From the NCBI RefSeq assembly GCF_013282095.1, contig NZ_BLTJ01000006.1:1-64000 (forward strand): a stretch of 64,000 bases of DNA. The letters run 5' to 3'. This DNA is from Enterocloster alcoholdehydrogenati. Lineage in GTDB: Bacteria; Bacillota; Clostridia; Lachnospirales; Lachnospiraceae. Position 1 is the stretch's first letter. Each line of letters starts with the position of its first letter. Positions 33,971 through 43,951 of this stretch are shown here, piece by piece. The translations under genes and the position numbers were made by a program. The notes under the pieces were generated by a model that searched no databases, was not told where the DNA came from, and saw nothing but the letters and a program-made list of their open reading frames with translations.

Positions 33971-34181
33971 ACCCGTTGAAGAACATATGTTCATGTGATA
34001 TATTGGGATTGTAACATAATTCCCATAATTTTTCAAGAAAAAAGTAAGGAAATACGAGAGTTCTTATGTTAGAATAGACATAAAGAGCCGGAACGTCGGC
34101 ACGGCAGAGGCAGAAATCAGACAAAGCCGTTCTGGATCGTTCTGAATGAACATAAATGATAACATATGAGGAGGGGATCGT

Positions 34182-34886
34182 ATGCCCGATATTAATATTC
34201 TGGTAGTAGATGATGAAAAGGAGATCGCAGACCTGATTGAGATCTATCTGGTCAGCGACGGCTATAAGGTCTTTAAGGCGGAAAACGCGGCCATGGGTCT
34301 TGAGATCCTGAACAGGGAAGATATCCATCTGGTGCTTCTTGACATTATGATGCCGGGGATGAACGGCCTGGAGATGTGCAAGAAGATCCGGGAAACCAAC
34401 AATATTCCGATTATTATGCTGAGCGCCAAGTCAACGGATCTTGACAAGATTCTGGGACTGGGGACGGGAGCAGACGACTATGTGGTAAAGCCCTTTAATC
34501 CGCTGGAACTGACGGCCAGAGTCAAGTCCCAGCTCCGCCGCTATACCCAGTTAAACCCCAACAGCATGGCCCGCGAGGCAGTCAGCAGCGAGATCACTAT
34601 TAAGGGAATGACCATTAACAGGGACAATCACAAGGTAGTGGTGGATGGAGAGGAGATCAAACTGACTCCTATTGAGTTTGATATTCTTTATCTTCTGGCA
34701 TCCAATCCGGGTAAGGTATTCAGCACTGACGAGATCTTCGAGCGGGTTTGGAATGAAAAGGTATATGAGGCCAATAATACGGTTATGGTACATATCAGGC
34801 GATTAAGAGGAAAGATGAAGGAAGATACCAGGCAGAGCAAGATCATCACTACCGTATGGGGCGTAGGATATAAGATTGAAAAATAA
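34182..34886 (+). CDS. OmpR/VanR-type response regulator
   Basis: 234 residues. Receiver domain (1-118) with the acidic pair DDEKE, phospho-acceptor Asp in VLLDIMMPGMNG (about residue 54), Ser/Thr in IIMLSAKS and Lys in VVKPFNPLE. Then a winged-helix OmpR DNA-binding domain (140-232) with LTPIEFDILYLLASNPGKVF and NNTVMVHIRRLRGKM. Closest in style to VanR/PhoP-like clostridial regulators; no vancomycin-resistance enzymes are nearby. Overlaps the kinase gene. Confidence 0.95.
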   Translation: MPDINILVVDDEKEIADLIEIYLVSDGYKVFKAENAAMGLEILNREDIHLVLLDIMMPGMNGLEMCKKIRETNNIPIIMLSAKSTDLDKILGLGTGADDYVVKPFNPLELTARVKSQLRRYTQLNPNSMAREAVSSEITIKGMTINRDNHKVVVDGEEIKLTPIEFDILYLLASNPGKVFSTDEIFERVWNEKVYEANNTVMVHIRRLRGKMKEDTRQSKIITTVWGVGYKIEK

Positions 34887-36012
34887 TATGGGCGGCAGTT
34901 ACCGTGCCCGCGTACTGACTCATATTGTATACAGCGCCATCATCACCTGCCTGGTAGAGGTATTTCTCATTACGAACCTCTCGATGGTGGCAAAGTATAT
35001 GCAGCAGAAAGGACAGATCTCGGCACTGTCCCAGTTAATTCTGGAGCAGCATACGGCGGTGGTGATCCTTTATGTACTCTTTGGGATCCTGATCTTTTCT
35101 GTCACTTTTATGCTCTTAGAGGAACCGGGGATCCGCTATATGGGGCGTATCTCAGACGCGGTGGAGAGCATCTCTCAGGGAAATCTGGGGACAGAGGTAG
35201 ATGTGACGGGAGATGATGAGTTCTCTGCCATGGCAGCCAATTTAAATAAAATGGCCTCTGACATCCGAACCCTTATGGACAAGGAGCGGGAGGCAGAGCG
35301 GACGAAAAATGAACTGATTACCAATGTGGCCCACGATCTAAGAACGCCTCTGACCTCCATCATCGGCTATCTGGAACTGCTGGCGGGCAATACAAAGGTT
35401 CCGGCAGAGATGGAGCACAAGTACATAGAAATCGCTTACAGCAAGGCCAGACGGCTGGAAAAACTGATCGAGGATCTTTTCGGATTTACGAAGCTAAACT
35501 ATGGAAAGATTGCCATGCACGTGGGTCAGCTGGATATTGTTAAGCTGTTAAGCCAGCTGCTGGAGGAGGCCTATCCGAATTTTGTGGAAAAGAACCTGTC
35601 CTATGACCTTCAGAGCAATGTTCCGGCAAAGACCATCAGTGCCGATGGAAACCTGCTGGCCAGGCTGTTTGATAACCTCATTGGGAATGCCATTAAATAC
35701 GGGGCTGACGGCAAGCGGGTGCTGGTTAAGATCCATGCGGAGGATGATACTGTTACCGTGTCGGTCACTAATTACGGCTATGTCATCCCGGCCGACGAGC
35801 TGCCTCTTCTGTTTAATAAATTCTACCGGGTAGAGCAGTCGCGTTCCACCACCACCGGAGGCACCGGTCTGGGACTTGCCATTGCCAAGGAAATTGTGGA
35901 TATGCACGGCGGCACCATCAGCGTATCCAGCGACTTAAACGGCACTGTGTTTACTGTAAAGCTCCAGGTTTATTTCGATGTAAATAAGGAAAATTTCGCA
36001 TCCCAGTCATGA
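34876..36012 (+). CDS. VanS-like sensor histidine kinase
   Basis: 378 residues. Two membrane helices (VYSAIITCLVEVFLITNLSM about 18-38; AVVILYVLFGILIFSVTFML about 61-80) with a very short outer loop of about 20 residues, then HAMP (RISDAVESISQGNLGTEVDV), a HisKA domain with His in NVAHDLRTPLTSIIGYLELL (about residue 153), and HATPase_c with N box LIGNAIKYGADGK and G box TGGTGLGLAIAKEIV. The small outer loop suggests sensing of membrane state, not of a solute. The start is either TTG 34876 (overlap 11 bases) or ATG 34888. Neighbouring envelope genes are its likely targets. Confidence 0.93.
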   Translation: MKNNMGGSYRARVLTHIVYSAIITCLVEVFLITNLSMVAKYMQQKGQISALSQLILEQHTAVVILYVLFGILIFSVTFMLLEEPGIRYMGRISDAVESISQGNLGTEVDVTGDDEFSAMAANLNKMASDIRTLMDKEREAERTKNELITNVAHDLRTPLTSIIGYLELLAGNTKVPAEMEHKYIEIAYSKARRLEKLIEDLFGFTKLNYGKIAMHVGQLDIVKLLSQLLEEAYPNFVEKNLSYDLQSNVPAKTISADGNLLARLFDNLIGNAIKYGADGKRVLVKIHAEDDTVTVSVTNYGYVIPADELPLLFNKFYRVEQSRSTTTGGTGLGLAIAKEIVDMHGGTISVSSDLNGTVFTVKLQVYFDVNKENFASQS

Positions 36013-36047
36013 TTTGGCAGATTGAACAGAAAAGAGAGGAAATACAG

Positions 36048-38612
36048 ATGTACAGATACAGATGGGTGCTGAAAAGCACCCTTTTTGCCCTTTTGCTATC
36101 CCTTTTTGCCGCTGTAACCGTTTCGGCAGCTATGACGGCAGACGGGCCTGGAAACGCAGGTTCTTCCTTACCGGGCAGTGCTGCCGGGCCACGGACGGCA
36201 GACGGTATATCCCAGGAGGGGATGATGGACGGCCCCGTGACAATGGAGGTGGTATACGGCTATGACAATGTAGCCAGAAGCGGAAGGATCCTTCCGATGA
36301 CCCTTACCTTTAAAAACTCCATGGATCAGGATTTTACAGGGACTCTGCGCGTTGCCACTCTGGAGCCGGAATACCAGTCTTACTCAGGCAGAAGCCAGTG
36401 GAATTACAGCACCTATTCCTACGAATATCCGATAGAGGTCGGAGCGGGAGAGACAGCAGAACAAAAGATTCAGATCTCTTTAAGCGACAGGGTAGATCAG
36501 GTGCATCTGTCTCTGGTGGATGAGAACGGGAAGGAGACAGCCAGCCGAAGGGTGAAACTGGATCTGAATCTGAATACAGCCGAGCTTTATATCGGTGTCT
36601 TAAGCGACCGGCCGGAGCGGCTGTCCTATCTGGATAATATGGGGATCAATTACAGCACGCTGCGCACCAGGGTTATTGAATTGGATCTGGACACGCTGCC
36701 GGAAACTCAACGGGGACTGGATCAGCTGGATGTGCTGCTGATCAATGATTTTGATACAAAGAGGCTGTCGGAAACCCAGAAGGAGGCTGTGTGGGAGTGG
36801 GCCCAGAGAGGCGGAGTCCTGCTTTTTGGCACGGGAGAACATGGAAGGGAAACCATGAGCGCTTTCTCACAGGAGCTTTTAGCGTATCCTTTGCCGGAGG
36901 CAGGTGTGTTTGACATTGATATGGCGATGGAAAAGGATTCTGCAGCCAGGGACGAAGGCGTCCTTTCTCTCAGCTGTTCGGAGGTGGAGCTGAAGGGAGG
37001 AACCGAGCTTATCACAAAAGGGCCGCTGGTGATCCTGTCCGAAACCTCGGTGGGAAATGGGGCAGCGGCTGCGGCGATCTATGATTTCGGCGATCTGAAG
37101 GAATACTGCAGCTCTAACCCGTCTTATGTGGATCATTTTTTTACAGAGCTTTTGGGGGAGGAGCGGCTGAACCTTTTAAGCAGCGGGAACGGAGGCGCAA
37201 GTTCCGGCCGTTACTGGGAGGTTCAGAGCCTGATCAATACGGGGAATGTAAACCGCCTGCCGCGGGTGGGCCTGTATGTGGTGCTGGGAACGGCTTATGT
37301 GGCGCTTGCAGGGCCGGGGCTTTACTTCTTTTTAAAACAGAGGGAGCTGCGCCAGTATTATCAGCCGGCCGTAGCGGTGCTTTCGCTGTGCTGTACCGGC
37401 ATGGTCATTTTAATGGGCGTGCCCACACGGTTTGACGGCCCGTTTTTAACCTATGCTTCGATCCAGGATGCAGGGGACAAGGATACCACGGAGACTCTGT
37501 TTATCAATATGAGGTCTCCCTATAACCGCACCTATTCCGTGGGCCTGGATCCCTCCTACCAGCTGTTTCCTGTGTCAGATTCCTCCTACTATGATCCGGC
37601 TCAGGCCCCGGCTCTTACAGGGGCTGAGGACCCGGATATGGTGATCCGGTACGGACAGAAGGCTACCCGGATTGAGGCGAGGGATACCGGAGCATTCAAC
37701 TCCAAGTATTTCCAGATGGAGCGGACGCAGACCAATGAGACCGGGGAGGGATTCTCCGGAGAGATCCGCGCCTTTGACGGCAGGGTAACAGGAACAATCA
37801 CCAACAATTATTCGCAGACTGTGGAAAATGCTGCCCTGCTGCTCTATAATCAGATGATCGTCATCGGAGCGATGGAGCCGGGACAGACGATTTCTCTGGA
37901 CGGTCTGGAGGGGGTCTACTGCGCTACGGATCTTGGATATGCCATGGCGGCCCAGATAACAGGAGCCTCCCAGTACGGCCAGAAGGTGGATATCGAGGAT
38001 CAGGAGTATGTGAAGGCTTTGGAGCGGGCCAATCTTCTGTCATTTTATATTGACAATTATTTCTCCGGCTACCATACCCAGGGACGGGTGGTGGCTTTTG
38101 GCCAGGATCAGAGCGGGCAGGACTTTCTGACAGATCAGGGCATAGAGACCTATGGCTGTACCCTCCTTACATCCCAGATCAATGTAAATTATGAGCAGGG
38201 AGGCCTGGTGTACCGCTCTGCCATGCAGAAGCGCCCGAATGTGCTGTCGGGGGAATATGACGCTGTCAGAAATACCATATATGGCATGAATCCGGTGATT
38301 CTGGAGTATTACCTTGGAAATGACCTGGATGTGGAAACCCTGGATTTTCACCGTTTAAGCGATGAGGTAGTGGCAAATCTGCGGTATTACTATACCGTTC
38401 CCTTTGCAGGGGATATGTACTTTTACAATTATAATACAGGCAGCTATGATCTGATGGACAGCTCAAGGAGCCGCTATAATAAAGAGGATCTGGAGGCCTA
38501 TCTGTCTCCGGGCAATACAGTTACGGTAAAATACGTTTACGATACAGCCGGGGAATATACCTGGAACATTATGCTTCCGGTTCTTACGGTTACAGGAAGG
38601 AGGCAGTCCTGA
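36048..38612 (+). CDS. Large exported membrane protein linked to an ABC transporter
   Basis: 854 residues from the ATG at 36048 (GAGAGGAAATACAG upstream). Signal peptide (LFALLLSLFAAVTVSAA), an outer beta-rich domain (VVYGYDNVARSGRILPMTLT), then a Rossmann-like segment of the DJ-1/glutamine-amidotransferase style (LDVLLINDFDTKRLSETQKE, then RGGVLLFGTGEH) as found in ABC-linked exoproteins. Two or three membrane helices follow (VVLGTAYVALAGPGLYFFL about 415; AVLSLCCTGMVILMGV about 445), then a second outer domain to the end. Overlaps the ATPase gene by one base. Probably works with the transporter at the envelope; exact function unknown. Confidence 0.78.
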   Translation: MYRYRWVLKSTLFALLLSLFAAVTVSAAMTADGPGNAGSSLPGSAAGPRTADGISQEGMMDGPVTMEVVYGYDNVARSGRILPMTLTFKNSMDQDFTGTLRVATLEPEYQSYSGRSQWNYSTYSYEYPIEVGAGETAEQKIQISLSDRVDQVHLSLVDENGKETASRRVKLDLNLNTAELYIGVLSDRPERLSYLDNMGINYSTLRTRVIELDLDTLPETQRGLDQLDVLLINDFDTKRLSETQKEAVWEWAQRGGVLLFGTGEHGRETMSAFSQELLAYPLPEAGVFDIDMAMEKDSAARDEGVLSLSCSEVELKGGTELITKGPLVILSETSVGNGAAAAAIYDFGDLKEYCSSNPSYVDHFFTELLGEERLNLLSSGNGGASSGRYWEVQSLINTGNVNRLPRVGLYVVLGTAYVALAGPGLYFFLKQRELRQYYQPAVAVLSLCCTGMVILMGVPTRFDGPFLTYASIQDAGDKDTTETLFINMRSPYNRTYSVGLDPSYQLFPVSDSSYYDPAQAPALTGAEDPDMVIRYGQKATRIEARDTGAFNSKYFQMERTQTNETGEGFSGEIRAFDGRVTGTITNNYSQTVENAALLLYNQMIVIGAMEPGQTISLDGLEGVYCATDLGYAMAAQITGASQYGQKVDIEDQEYVKALERANLLSFYIDNYFSGYHTQGRVVAFGQDQSGQDFLTDQGIETYGCTLLTSQINVNYEQGGLVYRSAMQKRPNVLSGEYDAVRNTIYGMNPVILEYYLGNDLDVETLDFHRLSDEVVANLRYYYTVPFAGDMYFYNYNTGSYDLMDSSRSRYNKEDLEAYLSPGNTVTVKYVYDTAGEYTWNIMLPVLTVTGRRQS

Positions 38613-39580
38613 TGCTTACCATACGAAACCTTCATAAGATATACGGAAAGTACCATGCCCTGAGCGGTCTGGACATGAATGTGGCGGATGGGGCGCTCTA
38701 CGGCTTTGTGGGGCCAAACGGGGCGGGAAAAACCACCACCATAAAGATTATGACCGGACTTTTGGGGGCGGAAGAAGGCTCCGTTGAGATTGACGGAACG
38801 GACGCCCTGGGGGAACCGGATGCTTTAAAGGGGCAGATTGGATATGTGCCGGATTTCTTTGGTGTGTACGATAACCTGACGGTGGGAGAGTATATGAGTT
38901 TCTTTGCTTCCTGTTACAGGATCGATGGTCTGGTGGCCAGAAAACGGTATACCGCGCTTCTGGAACAGGTAGGTCTGGAGGATAAGCTGGATTTCTATGT
39001 GGACGGCCTCTCCAGAGGGATGAAACAGCGCCTCTGTCTGGCAAGGGCGCTGATTCATGACCCGGCGATCCTGATCCTGGATGAGCCTACCTCGGGTCTG
39101 GATCCAAGGACAAGATTTGAGTTTAAGGAGATTTTGGAAGAGCTTAAATGCGCAGGGAAAACCATTATTATCAGCTCTCATGTTCTTTCGGAGCTTTCGG
39201 AGATGTGTACGGATATCGGCATCATTGACCAGGGCCGTATGGTTCTGGAGGGAAATATCGGAGATATTCTTTCCCGCGTCAATGCCTCCAATCCTCTGGT
39301 GATCTCGGTGTACAGCAATATGGAGCAGGCCATGGCAGTGCTGCGGCGTCATCCCTGTGTACAGACCATTTCCATGCGGGAAAAGGATATCTGTGTCCGC
39401 TTTGCGGGGGACAGCGCCGATGAGGCCATGCTTCTCCAGCAGCTCATTGACGCCGGGGTTCTGGTAAATGGCTTTGTCCGTGAGAAAGGCAGTCTGGAAT
39501 CCGTCTTTATGCAGCTGACGGATCATGAAGAAGAAAGGGTGGTGACGTCATATGAGGCCGAATCCGGTCTATATTCGTGA
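38612..39580 (+). CDS. ABC transporter ATP-binding protein (ABC-2 type)
   Basis: 322 residues. Walker A GPNGAGKTT (about 36), Q-loop VPDFFGVYDNLTVGEY, signature LSRGMKQRLCLARAL, Walker B ILILDEPTSGLDPRT, switch His in IIISSHVLSELSEM. A C-terminal extension of about 90 residues is typical of CcmA-like drug or lantibiotic exporters. Its stop lies 29 bases inside the permease gene. No substrate can be named. Confidence 0.94.
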   Translation: MLTIRNLHKIYGKYHALSGLDMNVADGALYGFVGPNGAGKTTTIKIMTGLLGAEEGSVEIDGTDALGEPDALKGQIGYVPDFFGVYDNLTVGEYMSFFASCYRIDGLVARKRYTALLEQVGLEDKLDFYVDGLSRGMKQRLCLARALIHDPAILILDEPTSGLDPRTRFEFKEILEELKCAGKTIIISSHVLSELSEMCTDIGIIDQGRMVLEGNIGDILSRVNASNPLVISVYSNMEQAMAVLRRHPCVQTISMREKDICVRFAGDSADEAMLLQQLIDAGVLVNGFVREKGSLESVFMQLTDHEEERVVTSYEAESGLYS

Positions 39581-40466
39581 GATGAGAGTCAGCGCCAGAA
39601 GCCCGCGGTTTCCGTTTATCGTGGCTCTTTTTAACGGAATCCTGTGCCTGGTGGCGCTGATCAATATGTATTCGGTGGTGCTTCGGGTCCGCACCAACGC
39701 AACCATCCAGTACAGCAGTTTTATGGATATCTATGAGTTTGTAACAGCCATCGAGTTTGTCCTTCTCCTGTTTATTGTTCCGGCGGTGACTGCCGCCAGC
39801 ATCAGCGGGGAACGGGAGCGTCAGACGCTGGATCTGATGCTGACTACCCGGATGACGGCCGTTCAGATCGTGACTGGAAAGCTTCTTGGGGCGTTAAGCT
39901 CCCTGTTTGTATTGATCTTGTCCAGCCTTCCCGCAGTGGCAATGGTCTTTGTTTACGGCGGCATTACCTGGAAAGACGCCTTCTCCCTGCTTCTGTGCTA
40001 TGTGGCAGTTGCCTTTATGGCAGGCAGTCTTGGGCTGTTTTACTCTGCCGTGTTCCGGCGGTCCGCCGTTTCAACGGCAGTGACCTACGGGACGATCATA
40101 GCTGTAGCGGCGGGAACCTATTTTCTCAACCGTCTGGCCTTGTCTCTTTCCTCCACAAACCTGAACCGGACGGTAGCGGCTTATACAATGGGTGAAAATG
40201 CAGTGCGCGCTTCTTCAGGAGGTATGTTCTATCTGTTCCTGATGAATCCGGCCTTTACGTTTATGGCGGTGATTGGAAATCAGGCGGGCCGGAGCACCTC
40301 ATTTTCCAAGCTCTGTAATTACTTCGGAGTGGAAGGCACCGGCTTTGTGATGGAGCATTGGGTCGCCCTCAGCATCTGTCTGCAGCTGGCAGTCGGAGCC
40401 ATCCTGTTAGCGGGGGCCGTGCGGTGCCTGGAGCCGGTGAAGAGGAAGAGAAAACGGAAGAAGTAG
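39552..40466 (+). CDS. ABC-2 type transporter permease
   Basis: 304 residues with about six helices (FIVALFNGILCLVALINMYS, EFVLLLFIVPAVTAASISGE, LFVLILSSLPAVAMVFVYGG, AVAFMAGSLGLFYSAVFRRS and two more). The SGERERQTLDLMLTTRMTA motif after the second helix is a hallmark of ABC-2 permeases. Basic tail KRKRKRKK. Only one permease is encoded, so it probably forms a homodimer with the ATPase or pairs with the exoprotein's membrane part. Confidence 0.9.
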   Translation: MRPNPVYIREMRVSARSPRFPFIVALFNGILCLVALINMYSVVLRVRTNATIQYSSFMDIYEFVTAIEFVLLLFIVPAVTAASISGERERQTLDLMLTTRMTAVQIVTGKLLGALSSLFVLILSSLPAVAMVFVYGGITWKDAFSLLLCYVAVAFMAGSLGLFYSAVFRRSAVSTAVTYGTIIAVAAGTYFLNRLALSLSSTNLNRTVAAYTMGENAVRASSGGMFYLFLMNPAFTFMAVIGNQAGRSTSFSKLCNYFGVEGTGFVMEHWVALSICLQLAVGAILLAGAVRCLEPVKRKRKRKK

Positions 40467-40500
40467 GAAATACAGACCATTTCAGAGAGGAGAGTTAAAA

Positions 40501-41802
40501 ATGGGACTGATTAAAGCGATTGAGTCAGCAATAGGAACAGCCCTGGGAGATCAGTGGCTGGAGGCCATAGAGCCGGACGATATGGGAGGACAGACGGTCT
40601 TTGTGAGGGGGATTCAGGTACGAAACGGCCGGGGATCCAACACAAAGGGAGCGGGTGACATTGTTTCCAACGGTTCTGTGATCCATGTGTATCCAGACCA
40701 GTTTATGATACTGGTTGACGGGGGGAAGATAGTGGATTATACGGCGGAGCCTGGATATTATAAGGTGAGCCAGTCCTCCCAGCCCTCGCTTTTTTCCGGG
40801 TCTTTTGGCGGGGCATTAAAAGAATCCTTTGACCGTATCCGCTTTGGAGGCGTGCCCTCAGGGGCTCAGAAGGTATTTTATGTGAACCTTCAGGAGATCA
40901 AGGGGCTGAAGTTTGGCACCCGCAGCCCGGTAAACTATTTTGACAGCTTCTACCAGGCGGAACTTTTTCTTCGGGCGCACGGAACCTATTCGGTGAAGAT
41001 TACGGATCCGCTGAAGTTCTATGCGGAGGTGATTCCCAGGAATGCAGATCGGGTAGAGATGGATGAGATCAATGAGCAGTATCTCAATGAGTTCTTAGCG
41101 GCCCTTCAGACCTCCATCAATCAGATGTCCGCTGATGGGATCCGAATCTCCTACGTACCCTCCAGGAGCCGGGAGTTGGGGCGGTATATGGCGGATACCC
41201 TGGATGAGGAGTGGAGCAAGCTCCGGGGCATGGAGATCCAGGCAGTGGGCATCGCCAGCATTTCCTATGATGAGGAATCCCAGAATCTGATCAATATGAG
41301 AAACAAGGGAGCTATGATGGGCAATCCCATGGTGAGGGAAGGATATGTGCAGAGCACCATTGCGGAAGGCCTTAAAAGCGCCGGGGAAAATCCCGCAGGT
41401 TCTATGGCCGGATTTATGGGAATGGGTTTTGGAATGCAGACCGGGGGAGGTTTTATGGGAACGGCTTCGGCAGCCAATGCAGAGCAGATGCGGATGATGG
41501 GGCAAAACGGAGGTTTGGGCGCAGGAATGGGATCCTGCGGAGCAGGCGGAGGTTTGGGAGCAGGCGGCAGCTTCGGAGCCGAAACCGCGGTTGGAAACGG
41601 GGCCGCAGTGGGCAATGGAACTGCAGTCGGAAACGGGGCCGCCGGAACCTGGATATGCCCGCAGTGCAGAACGCAGAATGAGGGGAAATTCTGCAGCGAA
41701 TGCGGAAAGCCCAGGCCTGCAGGCCCCTGGACCTGTACCTGCGGCACGGTAAATACAGGTAAATTCTGCAGTGAATGCGGGAAACCAAGGGGAGACAGAT
41801 AA
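40501..41802 (+). CDS. SPFH-domain protein with C-terminal double zinc ribbon (YdjI-like)
   Basis: 433 residues. An SPFH/band-7-like domain at 30-270 (FVRGIQVRNGRGSNTKGAGD, YVNLQEIKGLKFGTRSPVNY), a Gly/Met-rich linker (about 300-380), and two CxxC zinc ribbons (CPQCRTQNEGKFCSECGKPR; CTCGTVNTGKFCSECGKPR). B. subtilis YdjI has this arrangement and is encoded with YdjG and YdjH next to PspA. The same three partners follow here in the order YdjI, YdjG, YdjH. Probable role: membrane-domain organisation in stress. Starts after GAGAGGAG. Confidence 0.85.
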   Translation: MGLIKAIESAIGTALGDQWLEAIEPDDMGGQTVFVRGIQVRNGRGSNTKGAGDIVSNGSVIHVYPDQFMILVDGGKIVDYTAEPGYYKVSQSSQPSLFSGSFGGALKESFDRIRFGGVPSGAQKVFYVNLQEIKGLKFGTRSPVNYFDSFYQAELFLRAHGTYSVKITDPLKFYAEVIPRNADRVEMDEINEQYLNEFLAALQTSINQMSADGIRISYVPSRSRELGRYMADTLDEEWSKLRGMEIQAVGIASISYDEESQNLINMRNKGAMMGNPMVREGYVQSTIAEGLKSAGENPAGSMAGFMGMGFGMQTGGGFMGTASAANAEQMRMMGQNGGLGAGMGSCGAGGGLGAGGSFGAETAVGNGAAVGNGTAVGNGAAGTWICPQCRTQNEGKFCSECGKPRPAGPWTCTCGTVNTGKFCSECGKPRGDR

Positions 41803-41803
41803 G

Positions 41804-42847
41804 ATGGCGGCGATCACCTACAAATGCCCAAACTGCGGAGGCGGCCTGATATTTGAGCCAAAATCCCAGAAGTATCACTGTGAATTCTGCCTCTCTGACT
41901 TTACAGAGGAAGAGATGGAGAAAATTCAGGAGAAGGAGCAGGAAAAGGAAGAAAAGGGGGAGAAACAGGAAGCGCCGGTGCTGTATACCTGTCCCAGCTG
42001 CGGCGCACAGATTGTTACCGACGCTACGACAGCGGCCACCTTCTGCTATTACTGTCACAATCCCGTGGTACTGGCAGGGCGTCTGACCGGCAGCTTTGAG
42101 CCGGATTATGTCATTCCCTTTCAGATCGACCGAAAAAAGGCAGAAGAGATATTCGGCCAGTGGATTCGCAGAAAGCGGTTTGTCCCTGATTCCTTCTATT
42201 CTCCAAAGCAGATCCAGACCATGACAGGGGTTTATTTCCCTTATTGGCTCTACCGCTGCCAGCTCCACGGAAATCTTACAGCAGAGGGAAGGAACAACCG
42301 GGTCTGGACGGCAGGAAATATTCGCTATACAGAGACAAAGGTCTACGACGTCCGAAGGGAAGGAGATCTGGACATTGATTCGGTTGCAAGAAACGCCCTT
42401 AAAAAGGCCAACCGAAAACTGGCAGACGGCGTCCTGCCTTACCGGATGGAGGAAAAAAAGCCGTTTTCAATGGGATATCTCTCCGGCTTTGTGGCTGAAA
42501 ACCGGGATATGGAACGGGAGTCGTTCGTATCAGAGGTTCAGTCCGAGGTGCGTCAGTTTGCGCTGGAAAACCTGAAGGCCAGCGCAGGTGATTTCAGCAG
42601 CCTGGAGGTGAAAAACAGCGAGGTGGATGTGACAGAGGAGGGATGGAATTATGCCCTTTTGCCGGTGTGGACTCTGACCTACAATGATAAAGCCAGGGGA
42701 AAGATCTACTATTTTGCCCTTAACGGACAGACTGGAAAGGTATGGGGGGAACTGCCGGTGGACAATAAAAAGCTGGCAGTGCTGTTTCTTGGGGTCGTTC
42801 TGCCGCTGCTTATACTGCTCTTGACGGGAGGATATTTTCTGGGATGA
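41804..42847 (+). CDS. Zinc-ribbon membrane protein (YdjG-like)
   Basis: 347 residues from the ATG at 41804. Two zinc ribbons (CPNCGGGLIFEPKSQKYHC-EFC; CPSCGAQIVTDATTAATFC-YYC) separated by a charged stretch of Glu and Lys, then a beta-rich domain, and one or two C-terminal helices (LAVLFLGVVLPLLILLLTGG). This is the architecture of YdjG, which with YdjH recruits PspA to membranes in B. subtilis. The last four bases overlap the TPM gene. Confidence 0.82.
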   Translation: MAAITYKCPNCGGGLIFEPKSQKYHCEFCLSDFTEEEMEKIQEKEQEKEEKGEKQEAPVLYTCPSCGAQIVTDATTAATFCYYCHNPVVLAGRLTGSFEPDYVIPFQIDRKKAEEIFGQWIRRKRFVPDSFYSPKQIQTMTGVYFPYWLYRCQLHGNLTAEGRNNRVWTAGNIRYTETKVYDVRREGDLDIDSVARNALKKANRKLADGVLPYRMEEKKPFSMGYLSGFVAENRDMERESFVSEVQSEVRQFALENLKASAGDFSSLEVKNSEVDVTEEGWNYALLPVWTLTYNDKARGKIYYFALNGQTGKVWGELPVDNKKLAVLFLGVVLPLLILLLTGGYFLG

Positions 42848-43767
42848 GAAGAGAAGAAAGAAAAAGGCGGAATATACATTTCAGGACAGTGAGGCAGAGG
42901 TTTGGAGGATACCTTCTGTTTATCGGAGTTCTGTGGTTTTTCTTCGTATGCCCGTTTATGTCATATGGCGCTCAAGGCCGTGTGTTCGATCAGGCGGGAA
43001 TCTTTACAGACAGTGAGATAATACAGCTGGAACGTGGGGTAAATGACTTTACCCAGACTACAAAACAGGATGCCGTGATCGTCACCGCCTGGGCGCAGAC
43101 CGGGAAAACTGCAGAAGAGTATGCCGATGATTTTTATGACGAAAATGACTTTGGCACAGGAAAGACAAAAAGCGGGGTTCTCCTTCTGTATTATATGGAT
43201 GGGCCGGGAAGCCAGGAGGGAACCTACTGGATCTCTACCTGCGGAAATATGATACAGATCATGACCGATGCAAAACTCGACCGTGTGAAAAAACATTTGT
43301 CAGCATATCTGAAAAAAAGGGATTTTGCAGGCGGAGCAGAGGCATTTCTGGAAGATACTGCCATGGTTGTGAAACAGGGAGTTCAGTCCGGGCAGTATAC
43401 ATACGATCGGGATACCGGCGAGATTCACCGCTATCGAAGCATCCGCTGGTATGAGGCAGCCTTTGCGGCAGGTATTTCCCTCTTTGCGGGAGCTGCGGTG
43501 TGTCTTGATGTAAAACGCAGATATGCCATGAAGCTGAGCGGCCGCCAGCAGGAAAACGGCCTTCTGGCTTACCGGGCCCAGGCAGGTTTTCATTTTACAG
43601 ACACCGATGACCGTCTGATTCATCAGTTTACTACCCACGTGCGGATTGCAAAACAGAATGATATCTGGAGAGGGGGATTTCCGGGCGGAGGAAATACTGC
43701 CGGGCGCAGTACCACCCACCATTCCAGCAGCGGCCGCAGCCATGGGGGCGGCGGAGGAAGATTTTAA
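42844..43767 (+). CDS. TPM-domain membrane protein (YdjH-like)
   Basis: 307 residues. N-terminal signal/anchor helix ([20 protein letters not shown]), a TPM domain (about 45-190: [51 protein letters not shown]), a second helix ([20 protein letters not shown]) and a Gly/His/Ser-rich tail ([16 protein letters not shown]). TPM domains occur in photosystem-repair and membrane-stress proteins. ATGA overlap with the YdjG-like gene. Last gene of the putative envelope unit. Confidence 0.85.
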   Translation: MRREERKRRNIHFRTVRQRFGGYLLFIGVLWFFFVCPFMSYGAQGRVFDQAGIFTDSEIIQLERGVNDFTQTTKQDAVIVTAWAQTGKTAEEYADDFYDENDFGTGKTKSGVLLLYYMDGPGSQEGTYWISTCGNMIQIMTDAKLDRVKKHLSAYLKKRDFAGGAEAFLEDTAMVVKQGVQSGQYTYDRDTGEIHRYRSIRWYEAAFAAGISLFAGAAVCLDVKRRYAMKLSGRQQENGLLAYRAQAGFHFTDTDDRLIHQFTTHVRIAKQNDIWRGGFPGGGNTAGRSTTHHSSSGRSHGGGGGRF

Positions 43768-43951
43768 GCCGCCGTTTTTGCGAACCTTTTTTGCTGGTAT
43801 GCGTATAGTATACTATAGATATCGGAAAACTCTCTGGCAGCACCCATATGGCGCATCCAGCTGGTGCTTTATCATAGATACAGACCTTCGGGTCCGGGCG
43901 GTGATGGCGTTTTGGCGTGATCGCCGTTTACATAGAAACCGGATAAGACAA

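Noticed and set aside
34182-36012. Vancomycin-resistance cluster
   Set aside because: Only the regulator and kinase resemble VanRS; no ligase, dehydrogenase or dipeptidase genes are nearby.
43646-43951. N-terminal extension of the GIY-YIG gene into the TPM gene
   Set aside because: The extension is out of frame with the TPM gene and encodes low-complexity Ala/Gly sequence; the family begins at 43952.
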